Positions 20,948 through 31,304 of a stretch of DNA of 64,000 bases are shown one piece after another (the stretch's first letter is position 1; each line of letters opens with the position of its first letter). Position numbers and translations under genes: made by a program. The notes beneath the pieces were generated by a model, which worked only from the letters and a program-made list of their open reading frames with translations, ran no database searches and was not told the DNA's origin. Location: the NCBI GenBank assembly GCA_963817635.1, contig CAWFPR010000001.1:186001-250000 (forward strand), in the 5' to 3' direction. The DNA comes from CAWFPR01 sp963817635. Its GTDB lineage: Bacteria > Acidobacteriota > Vicinamibacteria > Vicinamibacterales > 2-12-FULL-66-21.

Positions 20948-22193
20948 ATGCGCACTCACCTACGATTCGCCCTGGCCTGCGGCATCGCGGCCGTGCTGGC
21001 TGCGTCCATCTCGGCCCAGACCCGCGGCGCGCAGGCGCCGGCGGCTGACGACACGGTCGCGGCGCTCGTCAGCCGGCTCGATCTCGACAGGTACAAAGCC
21101 ACGATTAAGGGACTCACCGCGTTCGGCGATCGGCGGCAGGGCACGAAACGCAACCGCGACGCCGTGGACTGGATCGAAGCGCAGTTGAAGAGCTACGGCT
21201 GCACCAACACAGAGCGCATCAAGTACGTCTACACCGCCCCGGTGCGCACCGCGGCGGGCCGGGCGCGGCCGGGGCGCGGCCGGCAGAGGACAGGGTGCCG
21301 CCACGCAGCCCGACGCGCACAAGCGCCGCGGCCAGGGCGGGAGCACGATCTTCGGCAACACGGCCCGGACCGGCGTCAACACCGACCCGATGGCCCAGCC
21401 CGACGAGAAGCTGCGCGCGCTCGACTCCGAACCGGCGGCCGACGGGCCGCGCGAAGAGGTCTACTGCACGAAAATCGGCACCACCCACCCGGAGGAAATG
21501 TACATCGTCGGCGGCCACATGGACGGCCACGGCTGGGGCGAAGCCGCCAACGACGACGGCTCCGGGTCCGCGATCGTGATGGAGCTGGCGCGCATCTTCA
21601 GCGCGCCCGACGTGCGGACGGAGCGCTCGATCCGCTTCATCCTCTTCAACAACGAGGAGACCGGCGGCGGCGCGAAAGGCTACGTCGATCAGCGCAAGGA
21701 CCTCCAGGGCAAGGAAGATCCCGCCGGGTCCGGCAAGTACCCGGAACCCCGGTGGCTCGGCATGATCCAGCACGACATGATGCTGTTCGACCACGGCATG
21801 CCCGACGAAAACGGCAAGGTGAGCCCGGAGCAGCGCCGGGAAGCCGACGTGAACATCGAGTTCCAGGAATCGGCGGAGATGACGGAGGCGGCGCAGCGGC
21901 TCGCCTGGGTGCTCAAAGCCGCCAACGAGAAGTACGCGACCGACTACCCCGCCGCCGTCGGACCGCACATGACGAATACCGATTCCGGCTCGTTCCAGAA
22001 CGTGGTCGCGGCCGTCAGCCTTCGCGAGAACGAGCGCGGGTCGCAGATCGGCGGCGGCTGGGATCCGCACTGGCACCAGCCGACCGACATCTACACGACA
22101 TTCTCCGACAGGGATTTCCGCCTCGGTCTCAACGCGGCGCAGACGACCCTCGGCGCCATCGCCGAGCTGACGGGGGCTACGATAGCGAAGTAA
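20948..22193 (+). CDS. Secreted M28 family aminopeptidase (frameshifted)
   Basis: A zinc-dependent aminopeptidase with signal peptide (MRTHLRFALACGIAAVL...). The metal-binding core is clear: GGHMDGHGWGEAANDDGSG, NNEETGG, IQHDM and a late DPHWHQPTD. The N-terminal part (to about residue 100) and the rest are in different frames; the switch lies in the G/C run between about 21240 and 21300, where one surplus base would restore a continuous protein of about 415 residues. The start is ATG 20948, nine bases after a possible GTG. It converges on fdhD, with only three bases between the stops. Confidence 0.85.
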
Positions 22194-22196
22194 CGA

Positions 22197-23030
22197 TCAG
22201 AGCCCCGCGATACGTGCGGGGTGCGTGTAGAGATTGAACCCGCCGTCGCGGACGAAACCGAGGAGCGTGATGCCGGCCTCTTCGGCGAGCTCGATCGCGA
22301 GGCTCGACGGGGCCGACACCGCGCACACCACGGGGATCGACGCCATCCAGGCCTTCTGGACGATCTCGTACGACGCGCGGCCGCTCACCGCCAGCGTGCG
22401 CCCGTCGAGCGGCACACGGTCCTCGATCAGCATCGCCCCGATCACCTTGTCCACGGCGTTGTGGCGCCCGACGTCCTCCGCCGAGGCGTCGCACCCGCCC
22501 TCGGGCGTGAAGAGCGCCGCGCCGTGCAGCCCGCCGGTGGCGTCGAAGACCGCCTGGCGCTCGCGAAGCCGCGCGGGCAGCGAGGCCGCGAGCGCGCGGT
22601 CGATGACCGGGCGCACCGGCAGTGGACTCGTTCGCGCGCCGAGCGACTCGATCGTCACCCGTCCGCACAGGCCGCACGAAGACGACGTCAGGACGTTGCG
22701 GCGCTGTTCGAGATGCGCGTCGAGACCCGCGGCCGCCTCGCCGACCAGGTAGACGTCCACGATGTTGTGGACCTCGGGGTGATGGGGATGCCGGCAGTGC
22801 TCGACGGCGCCGATGTCCGCATTCGACCCGATGATGCCTTCCGACAGCAGGAAGCCGGCGGCGAGTTCCCGATCCATGCCGGGCGTCCGCATGATCACCG
22901 CGAACGGACGCCCGTGGAGCCGCACTTCGAGCGGCTCTTCGGCGGCGGCCCGATCGTCGGCCGGCACCGCACCGGTGTCGCCGACCCGGAGGACGCGCAC
23001 GCGGTGCAGCGGCGCGCGGCTGTCAGACAT
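22197..23030 (-). CDS. fdhD: Formate dehydrogenase accessory sulfurtransferase FdhD
   Basis: Transfers sulfur from IscS to the molybdopterin cofactor of formate dehydrogenase. 277 residues, normal length. It shows the catalytic CGLCG loop, EEPLEVRL and GFLLSEGII at the N-terminus, EDVGRHNAVDKVIG in the middle and GFNLYTHP at the end. Its start overlaps the end of the DUF523/DUF1722 gene. No formate dehydrogenase subunit is visible, so the client enzyme is encoded elsewhere. FdhD implies a molybdenum or tungsten formate dehydrogenase, a family that often contains selenocysteine. Confidence 0.96.
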   Translation of the reverse strand: MSDSRAPLHRVRVLRVGDTGAVPADDRAAAEEPLEVRLHGRPFAVIMRTPGMDRELAAGFLLSEGIIGSNADIGAVEHCRHPHHPEVHNIVDVYLVGEAAAGLDAHLEQRRNVLTSSSCGLCGRVTIESLGARTSPLPVRPVIDRALAASLPARLRERQAVFDATGGLHGAALFTPEGGCDASAEDVGRHNAVDKVIGAMLIEDRVPLDGRTLAVSGRASYEIVQKAWMASIPVVCAVSAPSSLAIELAEEAGITLLGFVRDGGFNLYTHPARIAGL

Positions 23031-23963
23031 GGTTCCGCAGCATCAGTTCGCGCGGATGCGGCTCGAGGTACGTCTGCCCCGGCCAGGTACGCGATCCCGT
23101 GCAGCCGCACGTAGTGGCGCAGCAGCGTGATCGGCACGACGAGCGGCACGACGCCGCGGCGGTACTCGTCGATGCACTCCACCAGCTCGCGCTTCGATGC
23201 CGCGTCCAGGCGCGCCTTGAGGTGCCCGGCCATGTGCATCAGCACGTTCGTGTGCCGCCTGGTCGTCGCCGGAATCGCCAGGGTCCCCATGAAGCGTGCC
23301 TCGTAGTCCGCCCGCAGTGCGGCGCGGGGCGACTTCGCGCCGCGCGCGACGAGGCGGCCCAGCTCCTGGTACGCGGTCGTCGAGTGGGCCAGCAGCGCCA
23401 TCTTGTGCGCCGTGTGGAAGCGCGACCAGCGCGCCGTGCGTCCATCGCCCCGAGAACAGCGTCTTCAGCCGGCGGTAGGCGAACACGCGCTCGATGAAGT
23501 TCTCGCGAAGCGTGGGATCCATGAGGCGGCCCTCTTCCTCGACCGGGAGCAGCGGAAACCGCGCGAGCAGCACCTCGGCAAAGAGCCCACGGCCGTCGCG
23601 GACCGCCATGCCGGCTCCGCCGTAGACCTTCACCCGCTCCATGCCGCAGCTCGGCGAGTCCTTCTTGAGGACGTAGCCGTCGAGATCCTCCCGCGCGAGC
23701 GCGTCGGCGCGCCGCTTCGACCAGGCGCGCATCGCGTCGGTGTGGTCCACGCTCGTGCGGGTCGTGATCATGCGCACGTCGTCGCCCGCGCGGACGAGGC
23801 GCAGGGTCTCGCGAGGCGTGCCCATCCCGACCTCGACCTCGGGGCAGACCCGAACCCATTCGACGTACCTGCCGAGCACGTCGGTCAGGAAGCGGTCGCG
23901 CTTGTGCCCGCCGTCGAAGCGGACCGCCTCGCCGAGCAGGCACGACGAAATCCCGAGCCTCAG
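23023..23963 (-). CDS. DUF523-DUF1722 fusion protein (frameshifted)
   Basis: Resembles the YbgA/DUF1722 plus DUF523 fusion proteins of unknown function. DUF523 half: GISSCLLGEAVRFDGGHK, CPEVEVGMGTPRE, KKDSPSCGMERV; several Cys may bind a metal or Fe-S cluster. DUF1722 half: MALLAHSTTAYQELGRLV to a conserved end QTYLEPHPRELMLRNHV. Two single-base frame changes are needed, near 23413 (HGALVALP versus AFHTAHKMAL) and at 23053-23056, where GGGG in place of GGG breaks AGQTYLEP. No ATG or GTG lies at the N-terminus; CTG at 23963, overlapping the dehydratase stop as CTGA, is the only candidate. It overlaps fdhD by eight bases. Confidence 0.82.
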
Positions 23964-24925
23964 TTCCAGCGCAGTCCCTTCAACTGATCGAGGTTCACGT
24001 TGCCGCCGCTCAGGACGCACGCGACCTTCGACCCCTTCGGCGCCTCGATCAGGCCGTTGAGCACCGCCGCCACGGGCGCCGCCGCGGCGCCCTCGACGAC
24101 GAGCTTGGCGCGGGCCATGATCCACAGCATCGCCTCGAACATCTTCTCGTCGGGGAGCGTCACGATCTCGTCGACGAAGCGGCGGACCACCTCGAAGGTG
24201 GTCTCGCCGACCCGCTTCACCCGCAGGCCGTCGATGATGCAGTCCACGCGGTCGAGCGTCACGACGTGTCCGGCGCGCACGCTGTCGCGCATGCCGGGCG
24301 CTCCGGACGACTCGACGCCGATGACCTTCGCGGATGGCCTGAGGTTCTTCACCGCCATCGAGACGCCGGAAATCAGCCCGCCGCCGCCGATCGGCACGAC
24401 CACGACGTCCACGTCGGGCCAGTCGCGGACGATCTCCAGCCCGAGCGTCCCCTGCCCCGCGATGAGCTGGAGGTCGTCGAACGGATGGATGTAGGTGAGC
24501 CCGCGCTCGCGCACCAGCTCCTTCGCCTTCTCGTTGGCTTCGTCCCAGATCGTGCCGTGCAGCACGACGTCGGCGCCGTAGCCGCGCGTGGCGGCGATCT
24601 TGGACGGCGTGGCGTTCTCCGCCATGCACACGACCGCCTTGATGCCGTGAATCCGCGCCGCGAGCGCGACGCCCTGCGCGTGGTTGCCCGCCGACGAGCA
24701 CACGACGCCGCGGCGCCGCTCGTCGTCGGTCAGGTGCGTGAACTTGTTGAGCGGTCCGCGAATCTTGTACGAGCCCGTGCGCTGGAAGATTTCCGCCTTG
24801 AACCGCACGTCGAAGCCGCTCAGCTCGCTCAACGTGCGCGAAGTCAGCAGCGGCGTGTGATGGATGTGGGGCGCGACCTTCGCGTAGGCCGCGTCGAACA
24901 CATCGGATCCGAGCGGCAGCGTCAT
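23960..24925 (-). CDS. Threonine dehydratase (threonine ammonia-lyase)
   Basis: A PLP-dependent fold-type II enzyme of 321 residues that converts L-threonine to 2-oxobutanoate and ammonia, or L-serine to pyruvate. PLP lysine in GSYKIRG, substrate loop SSAGNHAQG, glycine-rich phosphate loop PIGGGGLISG and a C-terminal CVLSGGNV. There is no ACT regulatory domain, so it is the short catabolic or serine/threonine racemase-like type. It overlaps the RidA gene by ATGA and the DUF523 gene by CTGA. The reactive enamine product is exactly what RidA proteins hydrolyse, which explains the upstream neighbour. Confidence 0.9.
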   Translation of the reverse strand: MTLPLGSDVFDAAYAKVAPHIHHTPLLTSRTLSELSGFDVRFKAEIFQRTGSYKIRGPLNKFTHLTDDERRRGVVCSSAGNHAQGVALAARIHGIKAVVCMAENATPSKIAATRGYGADVVLHGTIWDEANEKAKELVRERGLTYIHPFDDLQLIAGQGTLGLEIVRDWPDVDVVVVPIGGGGLISGVSMAVKNLRPSAKVIGVESSGAPGMRDSVRAGHVVTLDRVDCIIDGLRVKRVGETTFEVVRRFVDEIVTLPDEKMFEAMLWIMARAKLVVEGAAAAPVAAVLNGLIEAPKGSKVACVLSGGNVNLDQLKGLRWN

Positions 24926-26056
24926 CGCGCCACCGCCACGCACATGATCTCGACGAGGCCGCCGGGCGCGAAGAGCCCGGCGCCGACGGCCGTCCGTGCC
25001 GGCGGGTGCTTTTCGAACACCGGGCGATAGGCATCGTCCACGGCGCCGAACGTCTTCATGTCCGTCAGATACACCAGCGACTCGACGACATCGTCCGGCG
25101 TGAGGCCCGCCGCCGCGAGCGCGCTCCGCATGCGGGCCAGCGTTTCCCTGGTCTGTGACGCCGCGTCGTCCCGGTTGGCCTCGGTGACGCCGAGCATGCC
25201 GGACAGGTACACGCGGCGGCCGGCCCGAATCGCGGTGCTGAGATTGGGCGACGCCGGACGGCCGTCGCTGACGACCTCCTTCCGCGACGACGACGCGGTG
25301 AGGGTGATCTCGACGCGGGTACTGCGGCCCGGCAAGGCCCGCCCTCACGGTGGCGCGCGCCGGGGGCGCGTCGGAAAAATAGCCGCGATACGTCTCGTTC
25401 ATCTCCGCGAACGCCGCGGCGTCGGGCAGGTAGACACGCGCGCTGACGACGCTGGCCAGGCTCATTCCAGCGGCGGCGAGAAGCTCACCGGCATTGTCGA
25501 GCACGACTTTCGTCTGGGTCTTCACGTCGCCGCCGACCACCGAGTTGTCGCGGCCGTTGCGCGACACGAGGCCGCTCATGAAGAGCGTGTCGCCCGAGCG
25601 GATGGCGTAGCTGTACGGGTTCGGAGACCTGACCCAGGCGGCCGGATGGACGACGACGCGCTCGGCTCCGGCCGGAGCGGCGATCATCGACATCTCGACG
25701 AGCGCATCCGGCTCCGCGAGCTCCGCGATGACGGTCGTCCGCGTCGGCGGGTCGGCCGGCCAGAAGGCACGATAGGCGTCGTTCATCGCCTGGAAGTCGC
25801 CGGCCGAGCGCAGATACACGGTCACCGAGAGCACCTGGCCGAGCGACGAGCCCGACGCCTCGAGCGTCCGGCGCATGGTCTCGACAACCCGGCGCGTCTG
25901 TGCCGCGACGTCGCCGCGGCCGGCAATCCGGCCGCCGTCGTCCCGCGCCAGCGTCCCGGCGAGATAGACGAAGCCGCCACCCGTCACACTGTCTTTGAAG
26001 GGCATCTGGAGCACCATCAGGGCGGACACCGCACAGGCCGCAACGCCGAGCAACAT
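24922..26056 (-). CDS. Triple RidA/YjgF-domain protein, exported (frameshifted)
   Basis: Three consecutive RidA (enamine/imine deaminase) domains in one reading unit of about 378 residues. Domain 1 covers FVYLAGTLARDDGG to EMSMIAAPA, domain 2 covers TLFMSGLVSRNG to VEITLTASS, domain 3 covers VYLSGMLGVTEA to VEIMCVAVAR. The N-terminus (MLLGVAACAVSALMVL) is hydrophobic and suggests a signal peptide. The frame changes in domain 2 near 25332, where one G fewer in a GGG run would join the halves. A RidA trimer could in principle be replaced by one polypeptide. It is coupled to threonine dehydratase by ATGA. An export signal is odd beside a cytosolic dehydratase. Confidence 0.82.
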
Positions 26057-26140
26057 CCGCCTATTGTATGAGAAGCTCCACCGGTCTATCACGACCTCCG
26101 GCGCAGGTCGGCCGGCCGGGCTGCAGGCGATGCCGGCCGG

Positions 26141-26596
26141 CTATTCGCTGCGGCGTTCCGCCTCGGTCCACGCGCAGAGCACCTCGATGTCGTGGTCGCT
26201 GAGCGGAGCGTCCCGGTGGATCCAGGTATAGGAGGCGAGCGGCATGTCGTGCTTGCGGGCAAGGGAGCAGATGTCCACGAGGAACTCGCGCGCATCTTCG
26301 GGATCGTAGGTGCCCCACTTCGAGAAGTTCATGTGCCGGCGGGCGTCGTTGACGTGATCGATCACGAAGAGCGACATCGGCGGCACGCGGCTGTACCACG
26401 GCCAGCGCGTCTCGTGTGAATGACAGTCGCGGCACGACCGGTCGAGGATCGCCGACACCTCGGGTGTGGCATGGGCGACGGTGTCGATCGCGTCGCCGGG
26501 GGTGGTCGGAGGGTTCGTCCGTGCGGGGCCGAACACACCAATGCCGGCAAGCGCCACGACGCACACCACGGCCGCCGCGTTGATCGGTTTACGCAT
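26141..26596 (-). CDS. Periplasmic heme-binding domain protein (c-type cytochrome-like)
   Basis: 151 residues with an N-terminal signal/anchor (about 5-25). A single CRDCH heme c motif is followed by HETRWPWYSRVPPMSLFVIDHV and RRHMNFSKWG, the signature of the haem-binding domain family. Probably covalently heme-loaded in the periplasm and a carrier of electrons for an oxidoreductase. It lies 85 bp upstream of the RidA gene on the same strand and may belong to that cluster. Confidence 0.85.
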   Translation of the reverse strand: MRKPINAAAVVCVVALAGIGVFGPARTNPPTTPGDAIDTVAHATPEVSAILDRSCRDCHSHETRWPWYSRVPPMSLFVIDHVNDARRHMNFSKWGTYDPEDAREFLVDICSLARKHDMPLASYTWIHRDAPLSDHDIEVLCAWTEAERRSE

Positions 26597-26763
26597 TCGG
26601 TTCTCTTTTTACGCGCAATGTAACATGGCCGCCCGTGACAGGGCCGCGCGCCGCCTTGCCGGGGCCGGCGTAAGGGACCGGCGTGCCTGTCCGGTACCGC
26701 GTGCAGAAGCCGTGCCGGACGCGGCAGAGAGGGCACGGCGGATACCAGGATCCCCGCGCCGCG

Positions 26764-26831
26764 CACGGAGAGCGGAGAGCGGACAGCGGAGAGCGGGGAG
26801 CGGAGAGCGGAGAGCGGACAGCGGACAGCGT
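26764..26831. repeat. AGCGGAGAGCGGACAGCGG tandem repeat
   Basis: About nine imperfect copies of a 7-bp unit (AGCGGAG / AGCGGAC) in the gap before the DUF4412-like gene. Unlike the other tracts it is not an inverted repeat. The rest of 26597-26878 has GC-rich inverted segments (CCGGGGCCGG...CCGGTACCG) and no gene. Confidence 0.85.
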
Positions 26832-26878
26832 TATACAATGAAGGGACGAGCCATTCGTATGACGGCTCTGGAGGACCC

Positions 26879-27858
26879 ATGAAGCGCTTAGTGATGGCAT
26901 GTGCACTGGTGCTGCCGCTCGTCGTCTCGGCGGCAGGCCCGGCGCAGGCAGAGGTCAAGACGCGGGAGAAGGCGAAAGTCAGTTTCGAGGGCATGCTCGG
27001 CCGGATGGTGGGGATGTTCGGCGGCAAGGCCGCCAAGGAAGGGATCGAATCGACGACCGCCGTCAAGGGCGATCGCAAGGCGACGATGACCGACACCACC
27101 GGCCAGATCGTCGATTTGTCGGAGGAAAAGGTCTACGAGATGGACCTGAAGAAGAAGACTTACGCGGTCATCACGTTCGACGAGATTCGGCGCCGAATGC
27201 GCGAGGCGCAGGAGCGCGCGGCGAAGGACGCCGAAAAGACGCGCGGCAGGGACGAGAAGGCGGAGCCGTCGCAGCCCGAGCGGGAATACGAGGTGGATTT
27301 CGACGTCAAGCAGACCGGTGAGAAGAAGCAGATCGCCGGTTACGACGCGCACGAAGTCGTCATGACGATCGCCATCCGCGAAAAGGGACGGACGCTCGAG
27401 GAATCCGGCGGCTTCGTCATGACGGCCGACTCGTGGATGGGGCCCGTCATCCCCGCCATGAAGGAAGTCGCCGCCTTCGACATTCGCTACTGGAAACAGC
27501 TGCAGCCGGATGCGCCCGGCATGTCGGCCGAGCAGATGGCCGCCGTCATGGCGATGTATCCGCAGATGAAGACCGCGATGGAGCGGCTCCAGAAGGAGAG
27601 CGGCAAGCTGACCGGCACGCCCCTCGAGACGACCACGACGTTCGACGCCGTCAAGTCGGCCGAGCAGATGGCCGCCAGCCAGTCGCAGAACACGAGCGGC
27701 GGCGGGCTCGGCGGCATGCTGGCCCGCAAGATGATGAAGAAGAACGACGCCAGCCTCGCTCGACAATCCTGACGATGAACCACGAGTATCTGTCGATCGC
27801 CACGAGCGTCGCGGCGGGCGACCTGGCGATTCCGCCGGATTTCAAGCTGAAGAAGTAG
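26879..27858 (+). CDS. Secreted DUF4412-like protein (frameshifted near the end)
   Basis: About 326 residues when joined. Signal peptide MKRLVMACALVLPLVVSA with cleavage near AQA, then a beta-rich region typical of DUF4412-like periplasmic proteins of unknown function, a charged stretch (RERAAKDAEKTRGRDEK) and a Met/Gln-rich helix. A good Shine-Dalgarno (GGAGG at 26870) sets the ATG at 26879. The annotated-length frame ends at a TGA near 27772, but the next frame continues directly as PRSTILTMNHEYLSIATSV to a TAG at 27858; one missing C near 27754 would join them. The family role is unknown. Confidence 0.7.
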
Positions 27859-27883
27859 CGCGGGGCCGGGCCCCGGTGGACGG

Positions 27884-29378
27884 TCAGGGAACGCGCGGCA
27901 GGAAGATGTCGAAGCGCGTTCCCTGCCCTTCCTCGCTCTGCACGTACACCCCGCCGCCGGTCTGCTTGACGATCCCGTACACGGTCGCCAGCCCCAGTCC
28001 CGTGCCCTTGCCCTGCTCCTTCGTGGTGAAGAACGGCTCGAAGATGTTCCTGCGCACCGCCTCCGGCATCCCCTCGCCGGAGTCCGTGACGCGCAGCCTC
28101 ACGTAGGCGCCCGGCGGCAGGCCGGGCAAATCGCGCACGTCGTCTTCGCACAGCGCGGTATTGGCGGTCGCAATCACCAGGCGCCCGCCTTCCGGCATGG
28201 CATCGCGCGCGTTGGCGGCGAGGTTCATCAGGACCTGTTCCACCTGGCCGGGATCGGCCTTCACCAGCCACAGACCCGGGTCCAGCTCGAGCACCTGTGT
28301 CACGTCGTCGCCGACGAGCTTCGAGAGCAGCTTCTGGACGTTGACCACGACCTCGTTGAGATTGAGGACGCGCGGCTGCATGACCTGCTTGCGGCTGAAC
28401 GCGAGGAGCTGGCGCGTCAACGACGCGGCGCGCTCCGCCGAGCGCCGGATCTCGTCGAGGTCGGCGCGCCGGGGATCTTCTTCGGGCAGCTGGTCGCGGA
28501 GCAGATCGGTGTAGCCGAAGATCGCGGTGAGCACGTTGTTGAAGTCGTGCGCGACGCCGCCGGCGAGTCGTCCCACCGCCTCCATCTTGTAGGCCTGGCG
28601 CAGCCGCTCCTCGGTGACGCGCAGCAGCTGCTCGGCCTCCTTGCGCGCCGTCACGTCGCGATGGTTCACGACGAGCGCCCGCACGGCCGGGTGGTCGAGG
28701 CGATTGACCACGATGCCCTCGCCGAACCGCCACGTGCCGTCCTTGTGCCGATACCGGAACTCGATGGCCACCGCACGCCCGGGATGCTGGATGGATTCGG
28801 CGAAACGCTCGCGCACGGCCGGCATGTCGTCCGGATCCACGAACAGATCCAGCCGCTTGCCAATCAGCTCCTCCGGTGTGTAGCCGGAGATCGTCTCGAC
28901 CGAGCGGCTGTTGTAGCGCGCTACGAAATGCTCGTCCACGAGCGCGACCGCGTCGGAGCTGTGCTCGACGAGCGCGCGGAACCGAGCCTCGCGTTCGCTC
29001 AGCTCGCGCCGGAGGCCCGCCCGCTCGCGGGCGTAGCGGATGGCGCGCACGAGCGAGGGGCCATCCACGTCGCCCTTGACCAGATAGTCCTGCGCGCCGT
29101 GCTGCACCGCCTGCACCGCCAGCTGATCGTCGTCGTGCGCCGTGAGGACGACAATCGGAACGCCGCCGGCGGCCGCATAGAGCCGGTCGAGGGTATCGAG
29201 GCCCTGGCTGTCGGGAAGGTTGAGATCGAGCAGGACGGCGTCGATGTCGACGAACGGAGCCAGGCGGAGGCGCGTCGGTGAGACTGGAGGCACAGTCGAG
29301 CGCCACGGGAATGTTCGAAGTCTCGAGCTGCCGTCCGATCATGCCCGCGTACGCCGCGTCGTCTTCCACGAGGAGCAC
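27884..29378 (-). CDS. Response regulator-PAS-histidine kinase (frameshifted)
   Basis: A soluble sensor kinase. Receiver domain at the N-terminus (LLVEDDAAYAG, phospho-acceptor in LLDLNLPDSQG, VVLTAHDDD, YLVKGD), a PAS domain (RFRALVEHSSDAVALVD to HRDVTARKEAE), a HisKA domain with AGGVAHDFNN and an ATPase domain with NLAANARDAM, VTDSGEGMPE and GKGTGLGLATVYG. The frame changes in the receiver near 29272. The start is GTG 29378; an ATG at 29403 is possible with one more frame change. With the receiver first, it likely takes phosphate from another kinase and acts inside a phosphorelay. No cognate partner is adjacent. Confidence 0.87.
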
Positions 29379-29489
29379 ATGAAGTGCGAGGAGTAGTGCT
29401 CATTTGGTGGAGGCCGCCGGCGTCATTGTAACGCACCCGGTGTATGCTAGCGCCGCGCGCCGGCGGATATTCGCGCCATGGGAGGACCG

Positions 29490-31304
29490 ATGGACGACAA
29501 CAGACACGACGGACTCGTACCCGCTCGCGTTGCGCGGCGGCGGTTCCTCCAGACGATTCCGGCAGCCATTGCCGGCGGGCTCGCGGTGCCGGTACTGGCT
29601 CAACAGCAGGCGCCCGCGCCTCCGCGCCTCGATGCGGCCACGCTCGACTGCGCGGAAAAGGTGTTCGGCATCGATTTCAGCGAGGCCGAGGACGAGCAGA
29701 TGGCCAGGGGCGTGAGCCGCAATCTCGACTCGTTCGAGCAGCTGCGCCAGATGAACATCCCGCTCGACACCGAGCCGGCCGTGACGTTCCGGCCGTATCT
29801 CCCCGGAAAGAAGCCGAAGCCGGGCGCCACGCCGGGCGCGAAAATCAAGGTGACGGCCGCCGCGGCTCCGGCCGCGCGACGCGCCTCTCTCGACGATCTG
29901 GCGTTCCTGCCCATCACCGCGCTGGCGCCGATGATCCAGCGGCGTGACGTGTCGGCGACCGACCTCACGAAGATGTATCTCGCGCGCCTGAAGAAGTTCG
30001 GCCCGAAACTGAATTGCGTCGTGACGCTGACCGAGGACCTCGCCCTCGCGCAGGCGGAGGCCGCCGACCGCGAAATCCGCGCCGGACGCTACAAGGGTCC
30101 GCTGCACGGCATTCCATGGGGCGCCAAGGACCTGTTCGCCACCAAGGGAATCCCCACGACCTGGGGCGCCGGGCCGTACCAGAACCAGGTCTTCGACTAC
30201 GACGCCACGATCGTCGAGCGGCTCCGCGACGCCGGCGCCGATCCTGCTGGCGAAGCTGTCGATGGGCGCGCTCGCGCAGGGAGACAACTGGTTCCGCGGA
30301 CAGACCAAGAATCCCTGGAACCCCGACGATCCCAGCCCGCAGCGGTCCGGATCCAGCGGGTCGTCAGCCGGGCCGGGCTCCGCGACCGCCGCCGGGCTGG
30401 TGGTCTTCGGCATCGGCACGGAAACGCGCGGATCGATCATCTCGCCGTCGGTCGCCAACGGCGTCACGGGACTGCGTCCAACCTACGGACGCGTGAGCCG
30501 CTACGGCGCGATGGCGCTTTCGTGGACGATGGACAAGGTCGGGCCGATGTGCCGGTCGGTGGAGGACTGCGCGCTGGTCTTCAACGCGATCTACGGCCCC
30601 GACGGACGCGACGACACCGTTGCCGATGCGCCGTTCACGTGGAGCCCGGACGTCCCGTTGTCGAAGCTGCGGATCGGCTACATCAAGGCGGAATTCGAGC
30701 CCCAGCCCGCCGGGGCCGGGCGCGGCGGCGGACGGGGCGGCGGCGCGCGGCGGGCTCTCGCCCGAGGAGCAGCAGCGGCCAGCGCGAAGAGCGGTTGAAG
30801 ATCTACACCGACGCGCTCGACGTGTACCGGAAGGCTGGCGCGACACTCGAGCCGATCGAGCTGCCGGCCAGCATCACGCGCGTGTCGAACACGATCGGCT
30901 TCATCCTGAGCGTCGAAGCGGCGGCGGCCTTCGACGATCTGACGCGCAGCGCGGACATCGACGACAAATCCCTCGGCAGCTGGCCGAACACGTTCCGGAC
31001 CCACCGCTTCGTGCCGGCGGTGGAGTACATCCGCGCGCAGCGCGCGCGCACGCTGCTCATCCGCGAGATGGACACGCTGATGTCGCAGTACGACGCGTTC
31101 GTCTCCACGACCAACAGCTCCACGCTGGGCGTCACGAACCTGACGGGACATCCGGCCGTCGCGCTGAAGGCCGGCTTCCAGAATCACGCCCCGGTCGAAC
31201 TGATGGTCACCGGTGGGCTGTACGACGAGGCGACGACCCTGCGCGTGGCCCTCGCCTTCGAGCGCGCGACCGACTGGCACAACATGAACCCGGAAGTGGC
31301 TTGA
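29490..31304 (+). CDS. Tat-exported amidase signature enzyme (frameshifted)
   Basis: A secreted amidase of about 604 residues. Twin-arginine signal RVARRRFLQTIPAAIAGG, then the amidase signature: lysine in GIPWGAKDLFATKG, cis-Ser in SGSSAGPGSATAAG and nucleophile Ser in GTETRGSIISP. The start at 29490 is preferred over 29478 because GGAGG lies four bases upstream. At least three single-base frame changes are needed, near 30239 (DAGA to ILLAKLSMG), in the GGCGGC run near 30745, and near 30778 (EEQQR to QREERLKIY). The middle segment is read in a different frame from both ends. Substrate unknown; it is not a GatA because it is exported and no gatBC is present. Confidence 0.85.
   Translation: MDDNRHDGLVPARVARRRFLQTIPAAIAGGLAVPVLAQQQAPAPPRLDAATLDCAEKVFGIDFSEAEDEQMARGVSRNLDSFEQLRQMNIPLDTEPAVTFRPYLPGKKPKPGATPGAKIKVTAAAAPAARRASLDDLAFLPITALAPMIQRRDVSATDLTKMYLARLKKFGPKLNCVVTLTEDLALAQAEAADREIRAGRYKGPLHGIPWGAKDLFATKGIPTTWGAGPYQNQVFDYDATIVERLRDAGADPAGEAVDGRARAGRQLVPRTDQESLEPRRSQPAAVRIQRVVSRAGLRDRRRAGGLRHRHGNARIDHLAVGRQRRHGTASNLRTREPLRRDGAFVDDGQGRADVPVGGGLRAGLQRDLRPRRTRRHRCRCAVHVEPGRPVVEAADRLHQGGIRAPARRGRARRRTGRRRAAGSRPRSSSGQREERLKIYTDALDVYRKAGATLEPIELPASITRVSNTIGFILSVEAAAAFDDLTRSADIDDKSLGSWPNTFRTHRFVPAVEYIRAQRARTLLIREMDTLMSQYDAFVSTTNSSTLGVTNLTGHPAVALKAGFQNHAPVELMVTGGLYDEATTLRVALAFERATDWHNMNPEVA

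Noticed and set aside
26764..26831. Tandem repeat tract considered as a CRISPR array
   Set aside because: Units are 7 bp with no spacers and no cas genes nearby.
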